NCBI GenBank assembly: GCA_022729615.1
Contig: DZAQ01000065.1
Span: 1,816-7,503, forward strand
DNA: 5,688 nt
Direction of reading: 5' to 3'
Origin: Sulfurovum sp.
GTDB lineage: Bacteria > Campylobacterota > Campylobacteria > Campylobacterales > Sulfurovaceae
Positions 1 through 5,677 of this stretch are shown here, piece by piece. A model generated the notes under the pieces. The model worked only from the letters and a program-made list of their open reading frames with translations, searched no databases and had not been told where the DNA came from. Each line of letters opens with the position of its first letter. Positions within the stretch are counted from its first letter, which is position 1. Both the position numbers and the translations under genes were made by a program.

Positions 1-5
1 TTCTC

Positions 6-53
6 AAAAAATATATCTTCACGGAGTCGAGAGTAGTTTTCGATCTCGTGAAG
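6..53 (-). terminator. Candidate rho-independent terminator of the helicase-truB-ispE operon
   Basis: Read on the minus strand, a hairpin is followed directly by a T-rich run. The outer stem pairs 17-23 with 47-53 (seven perfect pairs). Past single-base bulges at 24 and 44, the stem continues with 25-26/45-46 and 27-29/41-43, leaving an 11-nt loop. The minus-strand tail (complement of 6-16) reads ATATATTTTTT. It lies about 180 nt beyond the ispE stop, after a cluster of palindromic repeats, so transcription of the operon would run through those repeats first. No other hairpin with a T-tract is visible between here and ispE. Termination itself is inferred from structure only. Confidence 0.5.
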
Positions 54-61
54 TAAATAAT

Positions 62-86
62 GGATTCCTGCCTTTGCAGGAATGAT
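62..86. repeat. Small palindromic repeat, GGATTCC...GGAATGA type
   Basis: Positions 64-71 pair perfectly with 76-83 around a CTTT loop, giving an 8-bp stem. The arrangement GGATTCCTGC-loop-GCAGGAATGA resembles a class of short interspersed palindromes scattered between genes in many proteobacteria, usually with a GC-richer stem. There is no T-run on either side, so it does not look like a terminator. Membership of that class is judged by eye; only one copy is in this window. Confidence 0.5.
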
Positions 87-92
87 AAACAA

Positions 93-140
93 CTGCTCAA
101 TGACAAAAGCTCTCTCTTTGGGAGTGAAGTGCGGCAATCT
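93..140 (+). repeat. Degenerate copy of the TGTCATTGCGAG...GGCAATCT repeat
   Basis: Positions 113-140 match the 28-nt arm at 191-218 (and its relative in the element near the right end) with only a few substitutions; by my alignment to the right-hand copy, 23 of 28 positions agree, with the last ten identical. Just upstream, GCTCAATGACAAA (95-107) resembles the opposite-facing arm of the same palindromic unit, missing two bases. The whole stretch therefore looks like a decayed copy of the two-armed element found intact immediately to the right. No coding potential is apparent. Confidence 0.45.
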
Positions 141-151
141 AAAACAGATAA

Positions 152-218
152 AGACTGCCACAACTTGAAGGTCTCGCAGTGACGATTTATTGTCATTGCG
201 AGCGAAGCGTGGCAATCT
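152..218 (+). repeat. Two-armed palindromic repeat, left copy
   Basis: The 67-nt unit begins AGACTGCCAC and ends TGGCAATCT, so its ends are near-complements, and its two arms are head-to-head versions of one motif (TGTCAYTGCGAG...GTGGCARTCT). It could fold into a long imperfect hairpin. A second copy in the opposite orientation lies at 5541-5610: 190-218 equals the complement of 5541-5569 at 28 of 29 positions, and 173-183 equals the complement of 5576-5586 exactly. It ends 11 nt before the ispE stop codon. Similar sequences are common interspersed repeats in unrelated bacteria. Unlike the right copy, it has no intact terminal inverted repeats around it. Confidence 0.75.
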
Positions 219-229
219 CACTCTTCACC

Positions 230-1003
230 CTATGCCTTGATCCTAAAAAAAGTGCTACCGCTTCCACTGAAATACCACCCACGCTTCGCATACCGCTCAA
301 GTTCAGGATACCTCATAAGTGCCGCGCTATAGAGATCATTGAGCTCTTTTGGATTTTCGATCCTCTCCAGTATCTCCCTAGATGATATGCGATCCCAGCC
401 TGCAAAAGAGCTCAGTTTTATATCTGCGAGAAAGTGCTCCTTGAAACTCCGATAGACTTCGGCTGTATTGCATCCGATAGGCGGCGTATAGAGCTCTAGC
501 GGCAATGGTGCCTCTTCAAAAGGATCCACGATCTCACCAAAACCGCTTACATTGGCGGATGGATAGTTATGGACAAAAAACGGGACATCAGCGCCTATAG
601 TTGCGCCAATGTCTGAAAGCTGCCCATCGCCTAATTTGAGATCGCAAACCCTATTGACCAATCGCAAAAAGGCTCCGGCATCCGAACTCCCCCCGCCCAA
701 ACCGGCTTGAGCCGGAATGCGCTTGGCGACAACTACTTTATGGTGCAGGAAAAAGTCGATAATATCAAGATTTCCGGAGTGAAGATTGAGCGCTCTGTAT
801 GCCTTATAGATGCTATTTTCTTCCCTAGGCACCCCATCGCACCCCTCTATGGTGAATGTATCACACTCCCATGGCACAAATGTGATCGTATCATAGAGAT
901 CCTCCACGCGCATAAACCTCGAAAGCAAGGTATGATACCCATCCCTGTGTCCCGTGATCTTCAAAAAAATATTTACCTTTGCGTAGGCTTGGATTGAATT
1001 CAT
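230..1003 (-). CDS. ispE: 4-diphosphocytidyl-2-C-methyl-D-erythritol kinase (IspE)
   Basis: IspE phosphorylates the 2-hydroxyl of CDP-methylerythritol using ATP, the fourth step of the MEP (non-mevalonate) route to IPP and DMAPP; it is a soluble GHMP-superfamily kinase. The 257-residue protein shows the family's parts in order: the N-terminal AYAKVNIFL block with the substrate-contacting Lys9, then GHRDGYH (18-24). The glycine-rich ATP loop PAQAGLGGGSSDAG is at 97-110, Asp139 in GADVPFF is the likely catalytic base, and the C-terminal GSGSTFF motif is at 247-253. The length is slightly below the usual 260-300. The ATG overlaps the truB stop as ATGA and has a strong Shine-Dalgarno GAGGAG six bases upstream, which supports this start. 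It is the last gene of the operon. All catalytic motifs are present, so it should be active. Confidence 0.97.
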   Translation of the reverse strand: MNSIQAYAKVNIFLKITGHRDGYHTLLSRFMRVEDLYDTITFVPWECDTFTIEGCDGVPREENSIYKAYRALNLHSGNLDIIDFFLHHKVVVAKRIPAQAGLGGGSSDAGAFLRLVNRVCDLKLGDGQLSDIGATIGADVPFFVHNYPSANVSGFGEIVDPFEEAPLPLELYTPPIGCNTAEVYRSFKEHFLADIKLSSFAGWDRISSREILERIENPKELNDLYSAALMRYPELERYAKRGWYFSGSGSTFFRIKA

Positions 1004-1833
1004 TTGGACTCCTCAAATCTCTCTTGACGGTTGAGCTTGTAGCTTACGATCCCGCCAGCTATCTCGATGATGGCAAAATAGTTTTCGGTAACGACCAGAT
1101 ATGCCCCATCGTTTTGATTTTCGAAGGTTGCGATATCAAGCGGCTTGCCCTGCTCAAGCCATTGACTCTCCCCGCTATAAATATTTTGTTCGATCGCCAG
1201 AAAATCGAGCGGATCAAGCGCCTTTTCATTTTGATACAAAAAAGCCCCTTCGCGTATCCGCTCAAGACTTGAGAGTATCCCCTCAACTCCCAATTTCTGC
1301 GCGATTAACGCCCCAAGACTTCTGATGTAGGTACCCTCACTCACGGTTGCTTCGAAATGAACAAAGGGGTGATTGTAGCAAATAAGCGAGATATCATAGA
1401 TCGCAGAGGTGATGGATGCAAGCGCAACACTCTTGCCTTCTCTGGCGAGTTCATACGCACGCAACCCTTCAATTTTTTTGGCAGAGTATCTTGGCGGTGT
1501 ATAGGTGAGCTCGCCGCGAAAGCTTTGGAGTACATCCTTGATAACTCCATCCTCAAACGGAGCAACATCTTTGATGCTCTCAACCTTTTCGATATCGAGA
1601 GTTTGTGAAGCAGCGCCGAGCCAAAGCGTAGCTCTGTATGTTTTTGGAGTTTTTTTGAGATACCTAAAGAGTTTGGTGTACTGCCCCGTAGCGACGATCA
1701 AGCAGCCTGTCGCGAAGGGGTCAAGCGTGCCGGAAAAGCCCACTTTTTTTGTATTATACTTGCGTTTAATATACCTCATATAGCCATTGGAACTACGAAA
1801 AATAGGCTTGTTGACGACAAAAAGGCGGTTCAT
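1000..1833 (-). CDS. truB: tRNA pseudouridine(55) synthase (TruB)
   Basis: TruB isomerises uridine 55 in the T-loop of nearly all elongator tRNAs to pseudouridine and also helps tRNAs fold. The 277-residue protein carries the signature GTLDPFATG (35-43) with the catalytic Asp38. It also has TYRATLWLG (65-73) with the conserved Tyr66, PPRYSAKK (113-120), and GTYIRSLG (167-174) with Arg171. The tail after about residue 225 resembles the short C-terminal domain of bacterial TruB. The histidine usual just before the signature (GHTGTLDP in many bacteria) is Phe here (GFSGTLDP); as I recall, Campylobacter has an aromatic residue there too. The ATG overlaps the helicase stop by four bases and has no clear Shine-Dalgarno, so translation probably depends on ribosomes finishing the helicase. 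Its own stop overlaps the ispE start in the same way. Confidence 0.96.
   Translation of the reverse strand: MNRLFVVNKPIFRSSNGYMRYIKRKYNTKKVGFSGTLDPFATGCLIVATGQYTKLFRYLKKTPKTYRATLWLGAASQTLDIEKVESIKDVAPFEDGVIKDVLQSFRGELTYTPPRYSAKKIEGLRAYELAREGKSVALASITSAIYDISLICYNHPFVHFEATVSEGTYIRSLGALIAQKLGVEGILSSLERIREGAFLYQNEKALDPLDFLAIEQNIYSGESQWLEQGKPLDIATFENQNDGAYLVVTENYFAIIEIAGGIVSYKLNRQERFEESK
1009..1014 (-). promoter_or_regulatory. Shine-Dalgarno site of ispE inside truB
   Basis: On the minus strand the hexamer GAGGAG lies five bases before the ispE ATG, within the last codons of truB (Glu-Glu-Ser-Lys-stop). It is the strongest ribosome binding site in the leftward operon. It would let ispE recruit ribosomes as well as receive them by coupling over the ATGA overlap. 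Confidence 0.75.
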
Positions 1834-3908
1834 ACGATTGGCTGGACAAAGGAGCTAAGAATCTCTTTTTTGTTGCCGCCGAAATTGATCAGCAGCTTAT
1901 ACTCTTTGCCGGCTTTATTGGCGCCCAGCACTCGTCCCATGCCAAAAATCTTATGGCTGACCAAATCCCCTTTTTTGTATTCAGAGTTTTTGGTGATCTT
2001 CAAACTTGCGCTTTTGATGATACCTGCCTCCCCCAAAAAGCGGCTTTTATCGATCATTTTTCTATGCCCCTTATAAAAACGGCTATCGACATAGCAAAGC
2101 GTCAGATGCTCTTTGGATCTGGTGATCGCGACATACCCAAGTCTTCGCTCCTCTTCCATATTGCTCCCCTCGCCGAGCAGGGGGAAAAACTCCTCTTCCA
2201 TCCCGATCACATAGAGGTGTTTGAACTCCAACCCTTTTGCGGCGTGGATACTCATGATACTGATACTCTCTCCCTCGAGCTGATCCTGCTCGCTTTGCAG
2301 AGTAATGTCATTGAGAAACTCATCAAGGCTTAGTGATGGATTTTTGGCGATCGAGTCACGGAAATAGCCATAAAACTCATCGATATTCAAAAGACGCTCA
2401 AAACCATCTACAGTGCTGCCATAAAACTCTTTGAGTCTGACGGTCTCCTCAAAAAGAGTAACAAATGTCTCCAAGGAGTGCTCCATCGCCGCTTGAAGCA
2501 TCACAATCGCTTCAATAAACTTTTTTATTGCGCCGGAAACCTTTTTGCCTACTGTCTCTTCGAGTTCCGCTTGAGTATGCCGGCTCAAAAAGAGATACAA
2601 GGAGAGGTGCTCCCCGTAGGCTAACTTTTGTATCTTTTCGATCGATGCCTTTCCTACCCCCCGCTTGGGTCGATTGATCACGCGCAAAAAGGAGAAGTCA
2701 TCATTGGGATTGGAGAGGATCCGAAAATAGGAGATGATATCTTTGATCTCTGAACGCTCATAAAACCGCATTCCGCCGATGAGCTTAAATACCAGTCTCT
2801 CTTTGGTAAATCCCTCTTCGAGAGAGCGGGAAAGCGCGTTGATACGGTAGAGAACGGCGATCTCCCGAGGGCGGACACCTTGAGAAAGAAGCTCTTTGAT
2901 CTCCTTGGCGATGAAAATTGCCTCAAGCGACTCATCCAAGGAGTGCTGGAGCCGCACCTGCGGTCCATCACCTTTGTGGCTGACAAGTTTTTTATCCAAA
3001 CGGTTGCTGTTATGCTCGATGAGCCTATTTGCCGCTTCGAGAATGGGGGCTGTGGATCTGTAATTGGTCTCAAGCTTGACCGTTTGCGCACCTTCAAATG
3101 TCTTGTCAAAATCCAATATATTTCGTATATTTGCACCCCTCCATCCGTAAATACTCTGATCGTCATCACCGACCACGCAGAGATTGAGATGCTCTGATGA
3201 GAGATGCTTCAAAAGCTTGAGCTGCAACTCGTTGGTATCTTGATACTCATCTACCATGATGTACTGATATCGATTGCTTATCTCTTCTCGAAGCTTTGGA
3301 TTTGCATCGAGTATCTGGTAGGGCAGCATCAAAAGATCATCAAAATCAACAAGATTGTTTTCAATAATATTTTGCTGATACCTTTCATATATCAAGGCGA
3401 TATTGTGATAGTCTTCAAATTCGGCTCTTTGAAGCGCCTCGGCTGGGGTCAATAGAGAGTTTTTATACTTGGAGATTTCACTCGCGACAAACGAGGTATT
3501 TAATTCGATCTTCAACTCTTTTGCGATCGCCTTGAGAAGTCGTTTTTTGTCGTCAGTATCGATAATTACAAAGTTGTTTTTACGACCCATTTTTTCAATA
3601 TGAAATTTCAAAAAAAGCAGACCAAATTTATGGAAAGTACACAAAAGCGGCGGGTAAGCGCTTTTGTTCTCTATCATCCCCAACGCCCTTTCGCGCATCT
3701 CCATGGCTGCTTTGTTGGTAAAGGTGAGCGTGAGCGTATTGGAAGGATCTATTCCGACTTCACCGATGAGATATGCCAATCTGCTTGTGAGCGTCTTGGT
3801 CTTCCCGCTTCCGGCACCTGCAAGGATAAGCAGCGGACCATCGATATGCCGCGCTGCAATTTGTTGGTTTTCGTTGAGCCCATCAAGGATAGATTTCATT
3901 TTATTCAC
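1830..3908 (-). CDS. uvrD: UvrD/PcrA/Rep-family superfamily 1A DNA helicase
   Basis: This is an ATP-driven 3'-5' DNA helicase/translocase of the group that serves repair and stalled-fork restart. In its 692 residues all SF1A motifs are intact. They are the Q motif LNENQ (11-15), Walker A GAGSGKT (31-37), Ia TFTNKAAMEMRERA (62-75), motif II VDEYQD (219-224) and III GDDDQSIYGWRGA (247-259). They continue with IV LETNYRS (279-285), V SIHAAKGLEF (553-562) and VI YVAITRSKE (592-600) with the arginine finger region. Residues 644-692 (KKGDLVSHKIFGMGRV...INFGG) match the Tudor-like tail of PcrA/UvrD that contacts RNA polymerase, a tail E. coli Rep lacks. By gene order it corresponds to what is called rep in Campylobacter, so the paralogue name is uncertain. 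The start is GTG at 3908 with AGG 11 bases upstream; an in-frame ATG three codons later (3899) is the alternative. It is the first gene of the operon. Confidence 0.95.
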   Translation of the reverse strand: MNKMKSILDGLNENQQIAARHIDGPLLILAGAGSGKTKTLTSRLAYLIGEVGIDPSNTLTLTFTNKAAMEMRERALGMIENKSAYPPLLCTFHKFGLLFLKFHIEKMGRKNNFVIIDTDDKKRLLKAIAKELKIELNTSFVASEISKYKNSLLTPAEALQRAEFEDYHNIALIYERYQQNIIENNLVDFDDLLMLPYQILDANPKLREEISNRYQYIMVDEYQDTNELQLKLLKHLSSEHLNLCVVGDDDQSIYGWRGANIRNILDFDKTFEGAQTVKLETNYRSTAPILEAANRLIEHNSNRLDKKLVSHKGDGPQVRLQHSLDESLEAIFIAKEIKELLSQGVRPREIAVLYRINALSRSLEEGFTKERLVFKLIGGMRFYERSEIKDIISYFRILSNPNDDFSFLRVINRPKRGVGKASIEKIQKLAYGEHLSLYLFLSRHTQAELEETVGKKVSGAIKKFIEAIVMLQAAMEHSLETFVTLFEETVRLKEFYGSTVDGFERLLNIDEFYGYFRDSIAKNPSLSLDEFLNDITLQSEQDQLEGESISIMSIHAAKGLEFKHLYVIGMEEEFFPLLGEGSNMEEERRLGYVAITRSKEHLTLCYVDSRFYKGHRKMIDKSRFLGEAGIIKSASLKITKNSEYKKGDLVSHKIFGMGRVLGANKAGKEYKLLINFGGNKKEILSSFVQPIV

Positions 3909-3933
3909 TTTTTTAAATACCTAAATTAGTTAG

Positions 3934-3939
3934 ATTATA
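3934..3939 (-). promoter_or_regulatory. Candidate -10 of the leftward helicase-truB-ispE promoter
   Basis: The minus strand reads TATAAT here, a perfect sigma-70 -10 hexamer, about 25 bases before the helicase start. Transcription would begin near 3926-3927, giving a very short leader. At the expected -35 distance I see no good hexamer, which is common for Campylobacterota promoters. No other promoter is needed for the three overlapping genes. Confidence 0.5.
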
Positions 3940-4064
3940 GCTTGATTATGATTACAAACCACATAAAAGAGATAATGCCGCAAAAATCTCTTTTTGCTAT
4001 AAAGAAAAAAATCATAAATGGAAATTTGCTTGATAAGCGTTGCTTATTTTCTTTAAGTTTAATT

Positions 4065-4073
4065 TGGTATAAT
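4065..4073 (+). promoter_or_regulatory. Candidate extended -10 promoter of the LysR gene
   Basis: TGG-TATAAT is an extended -10 (TGn plus consensus hexamer) 60 bases before the LysR start codon. No convincing -35 is present, but the upstream stretch is T-rich, as usual for Campylobacterota vegetative promoters. A start near 4080 would place the 4083-4110 dyad at the very beginning of the transcript. The rest of the 225-bp divergent gap (3940-4064) is AT-rich and shows no gene. Confidence 0.6.
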
Positions 4074-4082
4074 TTAAGAATT

Positions 4083-4110
4083 AATTGTGCTTTCAGAAAA
4101 AAGCACAATT
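4083..4110. promoter_or_regulatory. Perfect 11-bp dyad in the LysR gene leader
   Basis: AATTGTGCTTT (4083-4093) is followed after CAGAAA by its exact reverse complement AAAGCACAATT (4100-4110). It begins about ten bases after the -10 and ends 14 bases before the Shine-Dalgarno. It could be an operator that blocks the promoter when bound, or an RNA hairpin at the 5' end of the mRNA. No T-run follows on either strand, so it is not a standard terminator. LysR proteins bind dyads and often repress their own gene, so autoregulation is a reasonable guess, but this dyad is not a clear T-N11-A box. Confidence 0.55.
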
Positions 4111-4123
4111 CATCAATTATCAA

Positions 4124-4129
4124 AGAGGA
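4124..4129 (+). promoter_or_regulatory. Shine-Dalgarno site that fixes the LysR start
   Basis: AGAGGA, four bases before ATG 4134, is a good ribosome binding site. It selects this start over the in-frame ATG at 3942, which would add 64 residues not typical of LysR proteins and would place the promoter and dyad inside the coding region. Confidence 0.75.
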
Positions 4130-4133
4130 AATT

Positions 4134-5036
4134 ATGCTTAAAGATTTTACAAAAATGGAAACTTTTTTGACGGTCGCGAGAGAACGAAGCTTCTCAAAAG
4201 CCTCCGCAAAACTTGGGATATCGCAGCCTGCCGTTACACAGCAAATCAAATTTATCGAGAAATATCTCGATACCAAGATCATAGAACGAAAAAAGAATGG
4301 TCTCAAATTGACAGCCGAAGGGGATGAACTCTATAAGGTTATCATCAAACTAGAGCAGTCGGTGCATGCTGCGGAAAAAGAGATTTTAAAGATCATCAAC
4401 AAAGAGATGACATTCCATCTTGGCGCCTCTTTTACCATCGGAAACTATATCATTCCGGGGAAATGCCTCAATACACTAGGTCAAGCCATCAACAATGATA
4501 TCACCCTCTCCGTAAAAGATAACGATGACATTATTGAGGCGCTCAAAGATCGAAAAATTGATGTAGGATTGATGGAAACTTTTATTCAAGATCATGATAT
4601 CATCTACAGAGAATGGCTCGAAGATGAGCTTGTTGTGTTTAGCAATACACCCATTCCAAAGATACTCAAAACAGAAGACCTTTATGGATTTGAATGGATT
4701 TGCCGCGAAGAGGGGAGCCATACCAGACGGATAGTTTCTGAGGTATTTTCTGAACTTGGGGTTTCATGTTCCAACTTCACCGTACTCAGTGAAGTAAGCA
4801 ATGAAACAGCCGTACTTCAAACTATCAAACGCTCACATAGTAAAAGCGGTGTGCCCATCGTCTCCATCATCTCAAAATTTGCCATTGCAGATGAAGTACA
4901 AAAGGGAGAGCTTTTTGAAGCGAGACTGCGAGGCCATGAGATGAAGCGGAAATTTTATATCGCGTATGCCAAAGAGAATAAACACAATGCCTATGTGGAC
5001 AATGTCGTAGAGTATATCATGTCGGGGCATTGCTAG
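4134..5036 (+). CDS. LysR-family transcriptional regulator
   Basis: The 300-residue protein has the standard LysR length and layout. The N-terminal winged helix-turn-helix has its recognition region around 18-38 (RSFSKASAKLGISQPAVTQQIK), followed by the wing (LDTKIIERKKNGLKLTAEG, 45-63). A long linker helix for dimerisation spans about 64-90. A periplasmic-binding-type effector domain runs from 93 to the end, with ASFTIGNYIIP (98-108) and REEGSHTR (191-198). The last two resemble the TIGNYLLP and RE-GSGTR blocks of CbbR/CysB-like members, regions that usually line the ligand pocket. The ligand cannot be told from the sequence. The gene is divergent from the helicase operon, yet an essential-type operon is an unlikely target; its own promoter, with the adjacent dyad, is more likely. 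It converges with the SspB-like gene across a 19-bp gap, and no strong terminator separates them. Confidence 0.95.
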   Translation: MLKDFTKMETFLTVARERSFSKASAKLGISQPAVTQQIKFIEKYLDTKIIERKKNGLKLTAEGDELYKVIIKLEQSVHAAEKEILKIINKEMTFHLGASFTIGNYIIPGKCLNTLGQAINNDITLSVKDNDDIIEALKDRKIDVGLMETFIQDHDIIYREWLEDELVVFSNTPIPKILKTEDLYGFEWICREEGSHTRRIVSEVFSELGVSCSNFTVLSEVSNETAVLQTIKRSHSKSGVPIVSIISKFAIADEVQKGELFEARLRGHEMKRKFYIAYAKENKHNAYVDNVVEYIMSGHC

Positions 5037-5055
5037 CGAATAGAGAGCGAATTGC

Positions 5056-5502
5056 CTACCTTGGCTTCCTCTTTTTTAAGAGTTTTTTATTCTCGGGATT
5101 GCTCAAAAACGGCTCAGGAGAGCTACTGCTTGTATTGAGTATTTTGGTCGGTCTGCTGACATTGATGGCGACAGGATAGTCATCTACAAAAATTTGCTTT
5201 ATAGCCAGCAATGGAAGCGTAACAAGCGAACCGAAATTCTCATCTCCAAAGCCTGCCTCAAAACTCAACTCATCTTTCTCGATCTGCACAGAACTCAATG
5301 TATATCCTGCAAGCACAAACAAGAGAGTCTCCCCAAAATGATCATAAATATCCTTTGGGAGAGCAGGATCAAACTCGATAAACTCGGTACTGCAAGCTAC
5401 GGCAAACTCTTTATTGTTTTCAAGTAAAAATTCTATTGTCTCCCTCAAACATGAAGAGACTATATTTTGGTATGCCGGTTTTCGAAAAATATCTTTCTGC
5501 AT
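5056..5502 (-). CDS. SspB-like protein (possible ClpXP substrate-delivery adaptor)
   Basis: I do not recognise a named orthologue, but the 148-residue protein looks like SspB, which tethers ssrA-tagged polypeptides from stalled ribosomes to ClpX. Residues 10-30 form a helix (YQNIVSSCLRETIEFLLENN), as in SspB. Residues 49-115 follow the E. coli SspB pattern that I recall from VPMEYARDGQIVLNIAP to VRFNARFG and VSVPLAAVLAIY. The corresponding pieces here are LPKDIYDHFGETLLFVLAG, LSFEAGFG and VTLPLLAIKQIF. After residue 118 comes a Ser/Pro/Asn-rich linker and then a basic end, KKLLKKRKPR. That matches SspB's domain-linker-ClpX-binding-peptide layout, although the linker is short. No signal peptide or membrane segment is seen, so it is probably cytosolic. 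An in-frame TAA four codons upstream makes ATG 5502 the first ATG; the ribosome site is weak. The gene is probably monocistronic. That it is a gene is fairly sure; the function is an inference from pattern. Confidence 0.85.
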   Translation of the reverse strand: MQKDIFRKPAYQNIVSSCLRETIEFLLENNKEFAVACSTEFIEFDPALPKDIYDHFGETLLFVLAGYTLSSVQIEKDELSFEAGFGDENFGSLVTLPLLAIKQIFVDDYPVAINVSRPTKILNTSSSSPEPFLSNPENKKLLKKRKPR

Positions 5503-5523
5503 TGCTTCGCTTTAATAATTTTA

Positions 5524-5633
5524 GGGCACCTCTAAAAACTAGATTGCCGCGCTTCGCTCGCAATGACAAATCCCTGTCACTGCGAGGCTTTGAAAAAGCC
5601 GTGGCAGTCTATTATTGAGTTTTTAGAGGTGCC
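5524..5633. mobile_element. MITE-like element with 16-bp perfect terminal inverted repeats
   Basis: GGCACCTCTAAAAACT (5525-5540) has its exact reverse complement at 5618-5633. The sequence TTTTA stands immediately outside both ends (5519-5523 and 5634-5638) if the element begins at G5524, which could be a 5-bp target-site duplication. The 110-bp unit encodes no protein, as expected of a miniature inverted-repeat element moved by a transposase encoded elsewhere. Its interior is the palindromic repeat also found at 152-218. It lies in the leader of the SspB-like gene, ending 21 bases before that start codon, so it may shape that gene's transcription or mRNA fold. The source insertion-sequence family cannot be named from here. 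Confidence 0.65.
5541..5610 (-). repeat. Two-armed palindromic repeat, right copy (core of the MITE-like element)
   Basis: This is the inverted counterpart of the 152-218 repeat. It begins AGATTGCCGC and ends GTGGCAGTCT, with the arms TGTCATTGCGAGCG (on the minus strand, 5555-5568) and TGTCACTGCGAGGC (plus strand, 5575-5588) facing each other. Within the second arm, 5586-5591 pairs with 5595-5600 to form a small 6-bp hairpin that the left copy lacks. The 28/29 agreement with the left copy over one arm indicates recent common origin or strong constraint. Confidence 0.75.
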
Positions 5634-5651
5634 TTTTATATATTTACCCAA

Positions 5652-5677
5652 ATAGGATCAATAATTTTGAATCCTAT
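5652..5677. repeat. Imperfect inverted repeat near the window end
   Basis: ATAGGAT (5652-5658) pairs with ATCCTAT (5671-5677). Inside, CAA (5659-5661) pairs with TTG (5667-5669) past a single bulged A, leaving a 5-nt loop. There is no T-run on the plus strand; on the minus strand the following bases are only moderately T-rich. It could be a weak terminator of a gene beyond the window or an operator for the promoter-like sequence just to its right. Confidence 0.35.

Noticed and set aside
93..218. A CRISPR-like array in the left intergenic repeats
   Set aside because: The repeats differ in orientation and length, spacing is irregular, and there are no uniform spacers or cas genes.
179..385. 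A short rightward open frame across the left repeat and the ispE end
   Set aside because: It starts in a palindromic repeat and runs antisense through ispE, with no ribosome site and no domain pattern.
2678..3169. A 163-residue open frame on the minus strand within the helicase gene
   Set aside because: It overlaps an intact conserved helicase in another frame and is rich in Ser, Arg and Pro with no recognisable motif, typical of a shadow frame.
3942..4133. A 64-residue N-terminal extension of the LysR protein from an ATG at 3942
   Set aside because: The frame is open by chance. LysR proteins begin just before the helix-turn-helix, ATG 4134 has a good Shine-Dalgarno, and the extension would cover the -10 and the dyad.
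5069..5088. A rightward terminator for the LysR gene (CTCTT-TTTT-AAGAG then six T)
   Set aside because: The stem is only five mostly A-T pairs, and the sequence is accounted for as the codons of the lysine-rich tail of the convergent gene. It may aid termination but is too weak to call.
5519..5638. TTTTA on both sides of the MITE-like element as proof of transposition
   Set aside because: Five A/T bases recur often in this AT-rich gap, and the assumed left edge (G5524) is not matched at the right end, so I kept it only as a possible duplication.
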